Assembly (NCBI RefSeq): GCF_000297025.1
Contig: NZ_CAKD01000029.1
Location: 1-64,000 of the forward strand
DNA: 64,000 nt
Direction of reading: 5' to 3'
From: Lactobacillus pasteurii DSM 23907 = CRBIP 24.76
Lineage (GTDB): Bacteria; Bacillota; Bacilli; Lactobacillales; Lactobacillaceae
This document shows, piece after piece, positions 52,171-61,100 of this stretch (position 1 is its first letter; the number at the start of each line of letters is the position of its first letter). A program made the translations under genes and the position numbers. The notes beneath the pieces were generated by a model. It was not told the DNA's origin. It made no database searches and saw only the letters and a list, made by a program, of their open reading frames with translations.

Positions 52171-52953
52171 ATGGCAGATTCCGTAAAGCCAATTATTGAA
52201 TTGAAGAAGGTATCCAAGATCTACGATAACGGAACCGTAGGTTTGAAGGACATTGATTTAACCATTAATAAGGGTGAATTTGTAGTAATCGTTGGTTTAT
52301 CAGGTGCTGGTAAGTCAACCCTTCTTCGTTCAATCAATCGATTGCATGATATTAGTGAAGGAGAAATCTTGATTGATGGCAAGTCTATCACCAAGGCTAA
52401 GGGTAAAGCCCTTCGCTTGATTCGCCGAGACATCGGTATGATCTTCCAGAGCTTTAACTTGGTTAAGCGTTCAAGCGTTTTGCGCAATGTCTTGACTGGA
52501 AGGGTAGCATATTATCCAACTTGGAAGACTACCTTCAATCTTTTTACTAAAGAAGATAAGCAAAAGGCTTATGAAGCTTTGCAACAAGTTGGCTTAGCTG
52601 ACAAGGTTTATGCAAGAGCTGATGAGCTTTCTGGTGGTCAACAACAACGTGTTGCCATTGCCAGAGTTTTAGCACAAGATCCAAAGATTATTTTGGCCGA
52701 TGAACCAACTGCTTCTTTGGACCCACAAACTTCTTTGCGCGTAATGGAAGATTTGAAGATGCTTAATGAAAAGTACGGCATGACTGTTGTTGCCAACTTG
52801 CACAGCGTTGAATTAGCCAAGCAATTTGGTCAACGCGTAATTGGTATTCGTGCTGGTCAAGTCGTTTACGATGGCGAAATGAGCAATACTTCAGAAGCAG
52901 TCTTCACTAATATCTACAATGGTGGAAACGGAAGCGAGGCAGAAGATGAGTAA
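52171..52953 (+). CDS. phnC: Phosphonate-type ABC transporter ATPase
   Basis: A 260-residue ATPase: Walker [26 protein letters not shown]-loop, [15 protein letters not shown] signature, [13 protein letters not shown] Walker B and NLHSVELA (switch His). The PhnC-type insert ([15 protein letters not shown]) after the Q-loop marks the phosphonate subfamily. GTTAGGGG precedes ATG 52171. Its end overlaps the next permease gene by 8 bases. Confidence 0.93.
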   Translation: MADSVKPIIELKKVSKIYDNGTVGLKDIDLTINKGEFVVIVGLSGAGKSTLLRSINRLHDISEGEILIDGKSITKAKGKALRLIRRDIGMIFQSFNLVKRSSVLRNVLTGRVAYYPTWKTTFNLFTKEDKQKAYEALQQVGLADKVYARADELSGGQQQRVAIARVLAQDPKIILADEPTASLDPQTSLRVMEDLKMLNEKYGMTVVANLHSVELAKQFGQRVIGIRAGQVVYDGEMSNTSEAVFTNIYNGGNGSEAEDE

Positions 52954-53746
52954 GACTGAACAAGATTTGTTGAACTTGCCTAAAAAGAAGTTCAACTACA
53001 TGAATCTAGTTTGGCTTATTGTAATCGTTGGCGGATTGTTTGTTTCAATCAATGAAACCAACACCCACTTGAGCGTTTTGTTTGCCAACTTCAGTCAGTT
53101 TACGGATATTTTTGTTCAAATGTGCCATCCTGATTGGAGCTACTCAAGTACGGTAATTCCGCTTTTGCTTGAAACGATTAAAATGGCCATCTTGGGAACA
53201 GTAATCGGATCTGTGGTTGCCTTCATCTACTCACTCCTAATTGCGCGCAACATTGTCAAAAACAAGGCTGTGACTGGAGTTTTGCGGGTGATCATGAACA
53301 TCATCAGAACTATTCCTGACTTGCTGTTAGGTGCGATCTTCGTTGCGATTGTTGGTATCGGACCAGTCGCTGGTATTTTGGCTTTGTCAGTCTTTACCTT
53401 CGGTGTGGTTGTTAAGTTGTTCTACGAAGCAATCGAAACGATCGATCCAGGTCCAATTGAAGCTTTGACTGCCGTTGGGGCTAACAAGTTGCAAGTAATT
53501 CACTTTGCAGTTTTGCCACAAATTATGACTTACTTTATTTCATACGTGCTTTATGCCTTTGAAATTAACGTCAGAGCTTCAACAGTTCTTGGATATTTAG
53601 GTGCTGGTGGTATCGGTTTGTACTTACAACAAACCTTGCAAGTCTTCTCTTACGATAAGACTGGTACAATCATCATCTTCATCATTATTGCAGTAGTCTT
53701 GATTGACTATGTTTCATCTAAGTCACGGGAGGCATTGATGCGCTAA
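52946..53746 (+). CDS. phnE: Phosphonate-type ABC transporter permease, first
   Basis: A 266-residue permease with six helices and the PhnE coupling segment [20 protein letters not shown]. Helix-rich regions contain [19 protein letters not shown] and [14 protein letters not shown], both typical of PhnE. ATG 52946 is chosen with GAGG upstream. It overlaps the ATPase gene and the second permease (TAATG). Two PhnE-type permeases probably form a heterodimer. Confidence 0.92.
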   Translation: MSKTEQDLLNLPKKKFNYMNLVWLIVIVGGLFVSINETNTHLSVLFANFSQFTDIFVQMCHPDWSYSSTVIPLLLETIKMAILGTVIGSVVAFIYSLLIARNIVKNKAVTGVLRVIMNIIRTIPDLLLGAIFVAIVGIGPVAGILALSVFTFGVVVKLFYEAIETIDPGPIEALTAVGANKLQVIHFAVLPQIMTYFISYVLYAFEINVRASTVLGYLGAGGIGLYLQQTLQVFSYDKTGTIIIFIIIAVVLIDYVSSKSREALMR

Positions 53747-54558
53747 TGAATACTACATATAAATTATTGCCACCTAAGCCAAAGAACACGAAGAAACAAG
53801 TCACTACTTGGCTGACTGTTATTGTTTCAATTGCCTTGATCATTTGGTCATGTACTGGAATTGATTTCGGCGGAATTAAGGCAACTGCTGGTCAAATTGC
53901 CGGAGCAATTATTTCAGGTATTTTCCACCCGGATTGGAGCTATGTCTACAACGGTAGTGGAGAAGACCTAGTTTCTCAATTATGGGAAACTTTGTGTATT
54001 GCCTTTTTGGGAACCTTTATTTCTGCCATTATTTCCTTACCATTTGCCTTTTGGGCAGCTCATACCAGACATAAAAAATGGTATTCATCTAGAAGTGGTA
54101 AGATCGTTTTGGCAATTATTCGTTCCTTCCCAGAAATCATCTTGGCTTTGATGTTCATCAAGGCCGTTGGTCCTGGCTCGGCAGCCGGTGTTTTGGCTTT
54201 GGGATTCCACTCAGTCGGAATGCTTGCTAAGTTGTTCTCAGAAGCAATTGAAAACTTGGAAGAAGGACCTAATGAAGCGGTCACTTCAGTTGGTGGATCA
54301 AAGGTTAACGTCATCATGTTCTCAATTATGCCAAACTTGATGCCTGCCTTGATCTCTAACACTTTGTACCGGTTCGATGTTTCGATTCGTTCAGCTTCGA
54401 TTCTTGGTTTGGTAGGTGCCGGTGGTATTGGTTACCCATTGATCATCGCCTTGCAATACCGTCAATGGAATCGAGTAGGAATTATTCTTTTGGGAATCAT
54501 TGTCATGGTTGTAATCGTTGACTGGATTTCCGGCCAAATTCGTAAACGTTTGGTTTAA
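53746..54558 (+). CDS. phnE: Phosphonate-type ABC transporter permease, second
   Basis: A 270-residue permease paralogous to its neighbour: VLAIIRSFPEIILALMFIKA, then EAVTSVGGSKVNVIMFSIMP (coupling segment) and GLVGAGGIGYPLIIALQYR. It completes the four-gene transporter and is followed by a strong terminator. Its start overlaps the previous stop by one base. Confidence 0.92.
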   Translation: MNTTYKLLPPKPKNTKKQVTTWLTVIVSIALIIWSCTGIDFGGIKATAGQIAGAIISGIFHPDWSYVYNGSGEDLVSQLWETLCIAFLGTFISAIISLPFAFWAAHTRHKKWYSSRSGKIVLAIIRSFPEIILALMFIKAVGPGSAAGVLALGFHSVGMLAKLFSEAIENLEEGPNEAVTSVGGSKVNVIMFSIMPNLMPALISNTLYRFDVSIRSASILGLVGAGGIGYPLIIALQYRQWNRVGIILLGIIVMVVIVDWISGQIRKRLV

Positions 54559-54569
54559 TATTAACCACG

Positions 54570-54602
54570 AAAAAAGGAAATGCATTTTGCATTTCCTTTT
54601 TT
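54570..54602. terminator. Terminator after the phn operon
   Basis: AAAAAAGGAAATGCA pairs with TGCATTTCCTTTTTT around TTT; symmetric, so it can also end minus-strand transcripts. Confidence 0.93.
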
Positions 54603-54610
54603 GTATACAA

Positions 54611-54889
54611 TTAGTCAATCTTACACTTTGGGTTGAGCAAGTTCATTGGATCAAATAGGCTCTTGATTTGGTGTTGAACCCAAACGACATTTTCGCCAAG
54701 TTCGACATTGTTCCATTGGCTTTTAAGCATGCCGACTGCGTGTTCGCCAGCATGTCCTGCAGTAAAGATTTCAAGATCATCGTGCTCATTAGCTAAGTCT
54801 TGAATGTAGCCAACTAATTCAGCCATCTTGGAAGTAGGAACAGCCATATCTTCCATGACGGCCTTGACCAAGGGGGCGGCTGGCAGGCA
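54611..54889 (-). pseudogene. FAD-linked oxidase (glycolate/D-lactate type), C-terminal fragment
   Basis: Only about 93 codons of the C-terminal FAD-oxidase domain remain. The fragment starts abruptly near APLVKAVMEDMAVPTSKMAE and later reads FTAGHAGEHAVGMLKSQWNN. In intact enzymes the GHAGDGN metal site and the GEHGxG motif are about 70 residues apart. Here they are fused, so an internal in-frame deletion is present as well as loss of the whole FAD-binding N terminus. It ends normally (FDPMNLLNPKCKID). The open frame runs to 54907, but its first residues are antisense to the adjoining GH13 fragment. Confidence 0.8.
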
Positions 54890-55600
54890 GTCTTTTGGAA
54901 TAATCACGACCAGCCAATGGCATTAAACCGTTTTGGCGATCCAGGCAAGTACCGAGTTCAGTCAGCCCAAATGCTAGCTACGACCATGCATCTATTAAGA
55001 GGAACGCCATACATTTACATGGGTGAAGAAATCGGCATGATCAATCCTGACTATCAATCAATTGACGACTATGATGATGTTGAAGCCAAAAATGCCTACC
55101 AAAGCCTGCTTGATGCTGGCAAGAGCAAAGAAGAAGCCTTTGCCATTGTTAAATATAAGGCTAGAGACAATTCTAGAACGCCAATGCACTGGAATAGCGA
55201 GCGTTACGCCGGCTTTAGTCAGGTTAAGCCGTGGCTGATGCCAACTGATCAAGACCGCATCAATGTCGAAAAAGAATTAGCCCAAGGACAAATCTTCAAT
55301 TACTACCAAAAATTGATCGCCTTGCGCAAAAATAGCGACTTAATTGCTCAAGGTCATGTTGAGCCACTCTTTAAAGATGACCAGCAAGTTTTGGCCTACC
55401 GCCGCTTTTTGCCAGGTCAAAGCCAAAGCCTGCTAGTCTTCAACAACTTCTCTAAAGATGAAGCTAGCCTTGACTTAGACAAGTACCAAGGCAAATCTTG
55501 CCAGGTTCTTATCAGCAACTACCAAAGCGACTTGACCACTTTGCCAGCGGATTTGAAATTAGCCCCATATCAAAGCTTGGCAGTTTTGATTAACGAATAA
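54890..55600 (+). pseudogene. GH13 alpha-glucosidase (oligo-1,6-glucosidase type), C-terminal fragment
   Basis: The frame carries the last 236 or so codons of a GH13 glucosidase. It opens mid-domain at VFWNNHDQPMALNRFGDPG (the conserved NHDQP with the transition-state Asp; the usual Arg after P is Met here) and continues with GTPYIYMGEEIGMINPDY, ARTPMHWN-like SRTPMHWNSERYAGF and the C-terminal beta domain. The catalytic nucleophile and acid regions upstream are gone. ATG 54917 could restart translation but would give no active enzyme. The fragment meets the oxidase fragment within a few bases at about 54886-54890. Confidence 0.82.
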
Positions 55601-55617
55601 ATTTATAAATATTGATA

Positions 55618-55665
55618 AAATTGCCCAATTTGCTCCGATAATTAGAGCAAATTGGGCGGTTTTTG
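55618..55665 (+). terminator. Terminator after the GH13 fragment
   Basis: AAATTGCCCAATTTGCTC pairs with GAGCAAATTGGGCGGTTT around a 9-base loop and is followed by T residues. Confidence 0.9.
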
Positions 55666-55700
55666 TTATAATTAAGAGTGAATTTTTAGGAGGGTTCTTG

Positions 55701-56186
55701 ATGGAAAAGCTAGAAACAATGATTTTGGCCGATGACTTGGCCTTGTCACAAGATAAGATTTTAAATGGTGAACAAAGCTTTGATGCCGAAGCTGTTTACA
55801 AAGTAATTGATGAGTTAGGCGTTTTAAACCGCCCAATCAAAGACTATCTTGAAATGACTCAAGAACAATATTACGAAGCTGAAAGTGACCACAAACTTGC
55901 ATTGTTACACCTTTCAGACCGTTTGGTTGATTTGCACGATCGAATTTTGACTAACCACGTTGATGGCTACGTTGACAAAGATGAGATCAATTTGACCTAC
56001 AATCATGAGAATCCATATCAAGATGATCTTTACAATGCTGAGGTTGATTACCGAGTATTGACATACAGCTTGAAGGTAATTGGCGCTGTTCAAGCAATTG
56101 CAGCTGAGGATTTGAAGGAAGTATTGTCCAAGGATGCAGTTTTGTCATTAGGACTTGCTAGCTACGCTTTAGCAAAGAATGCATAG
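55701..56186 (+). CDS. Hypothetical helical protein, 161 residues
   Basis: I recognise no family. The protein is acidic (many Asp and Glu) and all-helical in look, with repeated heptad-like Leu (DDLALSQDKILNGEQ; LHDRILTNHVDGYV). ATG 55701 has AGGAGGG 7 bases upstream; TTG 55698 is an alternative. A TATAAT -10 (55667-55672) lies just after the preceding terminator. Codon use is typical of the neighbours, so it is a resident gene. Cytoplasmic, no signal or membrane segment. Confidence 0.75.
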   Translation: MEKLETMILADDLALSQDKILNGEQSFDAEAVYKVIDELGVLNRPIKDYLEMTQEQYYEAESDHKLALLHLSDRLVDLHDRILTNHVDGYVDKDEINLTYNHENPYQDDLYNAEVDYRVLTYSLKVIGAVQAIAAEDLKEVLSKDAVLSLGLASYALAKNA

Positions 56187-56236
56187 TTTTAAAGTCGGAT
56201 ATTGCCGACTTTTTATTTGTCTTTTGAGGCGAAAAA

Positions 56237-57634
56237 ATGGGGATTTTTAAGTACAGCAAAGGCATTATCGATAAATTAATGGGGGCAACTAAGCAAGCCA
56301 GCCTCTCCAAAGGTGGCCTCTTGATTGACCCGATGCAGAAATATCTAACAGTGGGCGAATACCAGGTTGGGGCAGATGACGGTACACCCGGTGAGAAAAA
56401 TTACACTTTGACAGTCTATAAAGATGATAAAGGCACCTTGCACCAGGCGCTAAGCCCAGAAAGCACCAACAAGTTGGCGCCAGAATATGAGCGTAGATTC
56501 GACAAAGACTTAGGTCATTATCGGGCTTTTCGCAATTCTAAGACCGGCAGACGCTATATTGTTGAGCAATATCTGGATAATTTTTATCAAGATATCAAGC
56601 CCCACATCAGAAAGGGCGATGGCTCTTACAACATCAGCGTGATCACCGATACTCATTTCAAGAACAAAAACAGCCTCGACTTCTATGGCTGGAATGGCTT
56701 AGCCCATGTTAAGGAATTTTCTTATCTCGATCAGAAGAATTTTTTGAATTTAAAGGTTCACCTAGGCGACTGGATTGACGGCTCAGATGCCGGCTTAGTT
56801 AGCGAAGGAGAACTCACCAAGCTCAGGGATGCCTTTAGATCAAAGACCGTGCCTTATATCATGGTCAAGGGCAATCATGATGAAAATGACAAGTTCGACG
56901 AGATGCATGACTTAAAAGCTTCGTTTCCAGAGGGCGAATTTGAAAGCATCATGTGGCCGGCTATGTACAGTCAGGCTAGAATTCGCTATATTTCCCGCCA
57001 ACACGGGGTGTGCTATTTTGACTTTGGCGATTTGCGGGTAATTTCAATCAATACGTCAGATATTCCCTATATCCTAGATGCCCATGGCAAAAAGCGTTAC
57101 GACACAAAATTAGTGCTAGGAGTTAGGGAAGATCAAATCGAAGAGATCATCGAAATCCTAGCTCACTCTTCAGGCAAGGAGATTATTTTCATGAGCCACG
57201 CCAACCCCATCAACCGCAAGGGCAGCAATGCCTTAAAGTATAATGGTCGGTCTTTACATGAATTATTAGTTGCTTTCAATCAACGAGAAAAAGGCAAGAT
57301 GCATACCAACCGCGATGTGCCGGCAGAATTTAGATTGAGCAACGACTTTGACTTTACCAAGGTCAAGGATGCCCGCATAATTGCCTACTTCTGCGGTCAT
57401 CGCCACCGGGAAGATCAGTTTAGAATCAATGGCATTCAATATATCCTGTTCAATTGTTCAGCCTTGATGGGGCCTAACCACAGCCTGACGACCAAGTACA
57501 ATAAGAGCTGGAATCGCGAAATTGACACGCCATCAGAGTATAGCGGCTATGTGGTCAATGTCGATTTGCGTCGCCACCGCCTACAAGTTTTTGGCTATGG
57601 AGCCAGTTCAAGACGGAGAATCTTTTTTATTTAG
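56237..57634 (+). CDS. Calcineurin-like metallophosphoesterase
   Basis: A 465-residue protein. The two-metal phosphoesterase motifs are SVITDTHFKN (D-x-H), HLGDWIDGSD (GD), MVKGNHDEND (GNHD), FMSHANP (H) and YFCGHRHRED (GHxH), within residues 135-400. The N-terminal 130 residues (VGEYQVGADDGTPG) and the C-terminal strand-rich tail are specific to this group of lactobacillar enzymes. Substrate unknown: nucleotides, phospholipids or wall polymers are possible. No signal peptide. Confidence 0.87.
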   Translation: MGIFKYSKGIIDKLMGATKQASLSKGGLLIDPMQKYLTVGEYQVGADDGTPGEKNYTLTVYKDDKGTLHQALSPESTNKLAPEYERRFDKDLGHYRAFRNSKTGRRYIVEQYLDNFYQDIKPHIRKGDGSYNISVITDTHFKNKNSLDFYGWNGLAHVKEFSYLDQKNFLNLKVHLGDWIDGSDAGLVSEGELTKLRDAFRSKTVPYIMVKGNHDENDKFDEMHDLKASFPEGEFESIMWPAMYSQARIRYISRQHGVCYFDFGDLRVISINTSDIPYILDAHGKKRYDTKLVLGVREDQIEEIIEILAHSSGKEIIFMSHANPINRKGSNALKYNGRSLHELLVAFNQREKGKMHTNRDVPAEFRLSNDFDFTKVKDARIIAYFCGHRHREDQFRINGIQYILFNCSALMGPNHSLTTKYNKSWNREIDTPSEYSGYVVNVDLRRHRLQVFGYGASSRRRIFFI

Positions 57635-57660
57635 TTTTTAGTTAAGAATTTTGGCCTAAT

Positions 57661-57689
57661 TTGGTATTTACAAGTCAATAGCTTATAAT
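57661..57689 (+). promoter_or_regulatory. Promoter of asnB
   Basis: TTGGTA (57661-57666) and TATAAT (57684-57689) with a 17-base spacer lie 44 bases before the asnB start. Confidence 0.6.
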
Positions 57690-57732
57690 GAAACAGTTAA
57701 ATAATTAGAGAGAATTTTGAGGAAGTTTTGAT

Positions 57733-59682
57733 ATGTGCGGAATTGTAGCATTTTATGATCCAAAAATAAACGATAAGCAAGCCGTCATCGGCAAGATGAT
57801 GGCTACTATTCAACACCGTGGACCTGATTCTGACGGCTACTATACTAATGATCAAGTAGCCTTAGGATTTAGAAGACTTTCAATTATTGATTTACGTGGT
57901 GGTACGCAGCCGATCTACAACGAAGATAATACTCGCTGCATTACTTTTAATGGGGAAATTTATAACTTTAAGCCTTTAAGAGAAGAATTAATCAAGGCAG
58001 GACACACTTTTACAACTAAAGCCGATACTGAAGTATTGCTTCATGGTTATGAAGAATGGGGCATGGACGGCCTATTAAAGCGGGTAAGAGGGATGTTTGG
58101 CTTCTTGATCTGGGATGACAACACCAAGACCTTGTATGGTGCGCGCGACTTCTTTGGTATTAAACCAATGTACTACTCTAACCAAGATGGTCACTTATTA
58201 GTTGGGTCAGAACTTAAGAGTTTCTTGCCTTTCCCAGGCTTTAAGCGCGAATTGAATGTTGAAGCAGTTAAGCCTTACTTGATGAACCAATACAATGACC
58301 TTGATGAAACCTTCTTCAAGGGCGTTTACCGCTTCCCAGCAGGACATTGGTTCGAATATAAAGATGGCGAAATGAAGATTCACCAATACTGGGACGCTGA
58401 ATACAAGGAAAACAACCTTTCATTTGAAGAAACAGTCAACCGCATCAACGAAGACTTAAAAGAAACTGTTGACCTTTACCGCAATGCGGATGTGCCAGTT
58501 GGTGCCTTCTTATCTGAAGGGGTTGACTCATCCTTTTTGACTTCCTTGCTCAACCCAGACAAGGTCTTCTCAATTGGCTTTGACGATTCAACTTATGATG
58601 AAGCATCAAAGGCCAAGGCCTTATCAGACATCAACGGTTGGCAATTCTTTGCTGACAAGGTTAATGCGGATGAAGCCATGCGCGATTTCCCTGAAATGCA
58701 ATACCACATGGATGAACCTGATGCCAACCCATCAATCATTCCACTTTGGTACTTGTGCAAGCTTGCTCGCAAGCACGTAACTGTTGCCTTGTCTGGTGAA
58801 GGAGCAGATGAACTATTTGCCGGATATGTCAACTACGGCATGCACACCCATAACGATGTGATCAAGGTCTTTACTTCCAAGATGAAGAAGTTGCCAAAGG
58901 CTAAGCGAGTAAAATTGGCTCACAAGATCAAGAAGATGCCAAACTTCCCAGGCAAGGTGCATTTGTACACCAATTTGGCTGAGCCAAGCGAATTTTACGT
59001 GGGACAATCGGTTATCTACGATATGGATTACCCAACTATCTTTACTTCTAGCGACGCCAACAGCATTTTACAGCCAACTTACCGCAATAAGTTGACTGTC
59101 AACGGAAATTACCAACGCGACTTCAAGAAGGTCAAGGATCTTGACAGCGTTAAGCAAATGCAATACATTGACTTGCACCACTTCATGCTTAATGACATCG
59201 AACAAAAGGCCGACAAGATCTCTATGGCTCACTCTTTGGAATTGAGAGTGCCATATCTAGATCGCAAGATTGCCGAACTTGCCAACTCAATTCCAACCGA
59301 CTACTTAGTCAACCGTTACGACACTAAGTATGCCTTGAGAAAGGCTGCCGAAAGAGTCTTGCCTGACGAATGGGCTAAGCGTCCAAAATTGGGCTTCCCA
59401 ACGCCAATCAAGCAATGGCTACAAGAGCCACGTTTTTACAAGCAAGTTCATGATATGTTCGATGAAGAATTCGTCAATGATATTTTCGACCAAAAGAAGA
59501 TCGTCAAGTTGCTAGAAGACAACTTCAATGGCGATGGATCACACCGCCGTCAAATTTGGGCAATTTATACTTTCCTTGTTTGGTACAAGTTATTCTTTGT
59601 TGATTACAAGAATACTGTTGAGAAGTATCAACATGTTCAACCAGAAGTTGCTGCCTTATTGGAACAAGGCAAGTTAGTTTAG
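57733..59682 (+). CDS. asnB: Asparagine synthase (glutamine-hydrolysing), likely for cell-wall D-Asn
   Basis: A 649-residue class II amidotransferase. Cys2 is the glutaminase nucleophile (MCGIVAFYDP), and the N-terminal domain has FNGEIYNFKPLR and GHLLVGSELKSF. The synthase domain has VGAFLSEGVDSSFL, a PP-loop (S-G-G-x-D-S is usual; here SEGVDSS), and VALSGEGADELFAGY. It is followed 21 bases later by a D-aspartate ligase gene, so it probably amidates D-Asp to D-Asn in peptidoglycan cross-bridges, as AsnH does in Lactococcus and related bacteria, rather than making free L-Asn. Confidence 0.9.
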   Translation: MCGIVAFYDPKINDKQAVIGKMMATIQHRGPDSDGYYTNDQVALGFRRLSIIDLRGGTQPIYNEDNTRCITFNGEIYNFKPLREELIKAGHTFTTKADTEVLLHGYEEWGMDGLLKRVRGMFGFLIWDDNTKTLYGARDFFGIKPMYYSNQDGHLLVGSELKSFLPFPGFKRELNVEAVKPYLMNQYNDLDETFFKGVYRFPAGHWFEYKDGEMKIHQYWDAEYKENNLSFEETVNRINEDLKETVDLYRNADVPVGAFLSEGVDSSFLTSLLNPDKVFSIGFDDSTYDEASKAKALSDINGWQFFADKVNADEAMRDFPEMQYHMDEPDANPSIIPLWYLCKLARKHVTVALSGEGADELFAGYVNYGMHTHNDVIKVFTSKMKKLPKAKRVKLAHKIKKMPNFPGKVHLYTNLAEPSEFYVGQSVIYDMDYPTIFTSSDANSILQPTYRNKLTVNGNYQRDFKKVKDLDSVKQMQYIDLHHFMLNDIEQKADKISMAHSLELRVPYLDRKIAELANSIPTDYLVNRYDTKYALRKAAERVLPDEWAKRPKLGFPTPIKQWLQEPRFYKQVHDMFDEEFVNDIFDQKKIVKLLEDNFNGDGSHRRQIWAIYTFLVWYKLFFVDYKNTVEKYQHVQPEVAALLEQGKLV

Positions 59683-59703
59683 TTAGGGGTTTATTTAGTT
59701 ATA

Positions 59704-60975
59704 ATGTCGAAAAAATTTACACCAATCTTACTTGGTAGCGATATTAACGTTTACGGAATGGCTCGGTCATTCAATGAAGAATATGGCCTAAGAGTAAAAG
59801 CAATGGCTGATACGCAATTAGCAGCCACTCGCTACTCGAAGATTGTCGATGTCGAATTGCATCATGGCTTTAGTGAAGATCCTGTCTTCATCGAAGTTAT
59901 GCGCCAAAAGATGAAGGAATACGAAAATCATGAAGAGCCTGTGATCTTGATTGCTTGTGGGGACGGTTATGCCGAGCTTTTGGCTAAGCATAGGGATGAA
60001 TTAAGCAAAGTTTTCATCGTACCTTATATTGACTATGATTTGCTTAAGAAGTTGATTTCTAAGGAAGGCTTCTACCAAATCGCCGAAGAATATGGCTTGC
60101 CTTATCCAAAGACTCATATCATTACCATGGAAGACTTTGAACAAAAGAACTTCCTCGACTTCCCATTCGACTACCCAGTTGAATTGAAGCCTGAAGATCC
60201 AGTTTCATGGCTTGACGTACAATTTGAAGGACGCAAGAAGGCCTTTACTATCCATGATGAAGCTGAATTAGTTGATATTGTCGGCAAGATTTATGGCAAT
60301 GGATACAAGGCAGACTTGATCTTGCAAGACTTCATTCCAGGCGACGACTCCAACATGCGGGTACTTAACGCTTATGTTGACAAGAACCACCAAGTGAAGA
60401 TGATGTGCATGGGTCACCCACTTTTAGAAGACCCAACGCCACAATCAATTGGTAACTACATGGCAATTTTGCCAGAATATAACGAAAAGCTCTACGAACA
60501 AGTTCAAACCTTCCTTGAAAAGTTGAACTACACTGGTATGGCTAACTTCGATATCAAGTATGACCGCCGAGATGGTCAATACAAGTTCTTCGAAATCAAC
60601 TTGCGTCAAGGTCGCTCAAGCTTCTACGTAACCTTAAACGGCTACAACTTGGCTAAGTGGTACATTGATGACTATGTTGAAGACAGCCTTAAGGACAAGG
60701 ATACTGTCTACGGCAACAAGCTCAAGTCTAAGCACGTGCTTTGGCTCGGCGTGCCAGCGAAGATCTTTAACGAATACGCTTTTGAAAATGAAGCCAAAGA
60801 AACCGCTAAGGAATTGATCCACGAAGGTCGCTACGGCACGACTGTCTTTTATGACAAGGATCGCGGTTTCAAGCGCTGGCTCTTGATGAAGTACATGTTC
60901 CATAACTACTATGCTAGATACAAGCAATACTACCAAGTAAACAAGGGACAATATTTCAAGTCTGAAGATAAATAA
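59704..60975 (+). CDS. D-aspartate ligase (ATP-grasp), peptidoglycan cross-bridge
   Basis: A 423-residue ATP-grasp enzyme similar to Asl of Enterococcus faecium and Lactococcus. It starts FTPILLGSDINVYGMARSFN, with ATP-grasp features PVELKPEDPVSWLDVQF, ILQDFIPGDDSNMRVLNAY and GQYKFFEINLRQGRSSFYVT (metal Glu/Asn). Asl attaches D-Asp to the Lys side chain of UDP-MurNAc-pentapeptide. The pair with asnB gives the D-Asp/D-Asn bridge that many lactobacilli use. The D-Asp supply (aspartate racemase) is not in the window. Confidence 0.88.
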   Translation: MSKKFTPILLGSDINVYGMARSFNEEYGLRVKAMADTQLAATRYSKIVDVELHHGFSEDPVFIEVMRQKMKEYENHEEPVILIACGDGYAELLAKHRDELSKVFIVPYIDYDLLKKLISKEGFYQIAEEYGLPYPKTHIITMEDFEQKNFLDFPFDYPVELKPEDPVSWLDVQFEGRKKAFTIHDEAELVDIVGKIYGNGYKADLILQDFIPGDDSNMRVLNAYVDKNHQVKMMCMGHPLLEDPTPQSIGNYMAILPEYNEKLYEQVQTFLEKLNYTGMANFDIKYDRRDGQYKFFEINLRQGRSSFYVTLNGYNLAKWYIDDYVEDSLKDKDTVYGNKLKSKHVLWLGVPAKIFNEYAFENEAKETAKELIHEGRYGTTVFYDKDRGFKRWLLMKYMFHNYYARYKQYYQVNKGQYFKSEDK

Positions 60976-60988
60976 TTGCAGATAAATA

Positions 60989-61030
60989 AGCAGATCTCCT
61001 TTTAGAGCAAAAGGGAGGTCTGCTTTTTTT
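60989..61030 (+). terminator. Terminator after the D-aspartate ligase gene
   Basis: AAGCAGATCTCCTTTT pairs with AAAAGGGAGGTCTGCTT (one bulge) and is followed by a T run. Confidence 0.9.
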
Positions 61031-61100
61031 GTTAAATTCTGATAGACTAGAATAGATAACGTACGCTAAAAATTCACTTAAATAAAAGAGGGGAGTTTGT

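Noticed and set aside
57667-57689. TTTACA as the -35 of asnB
   Set aside because: Only 11 bases from the TATAAT; TTGGTA at 57661 gives the proper 17-base spacing.
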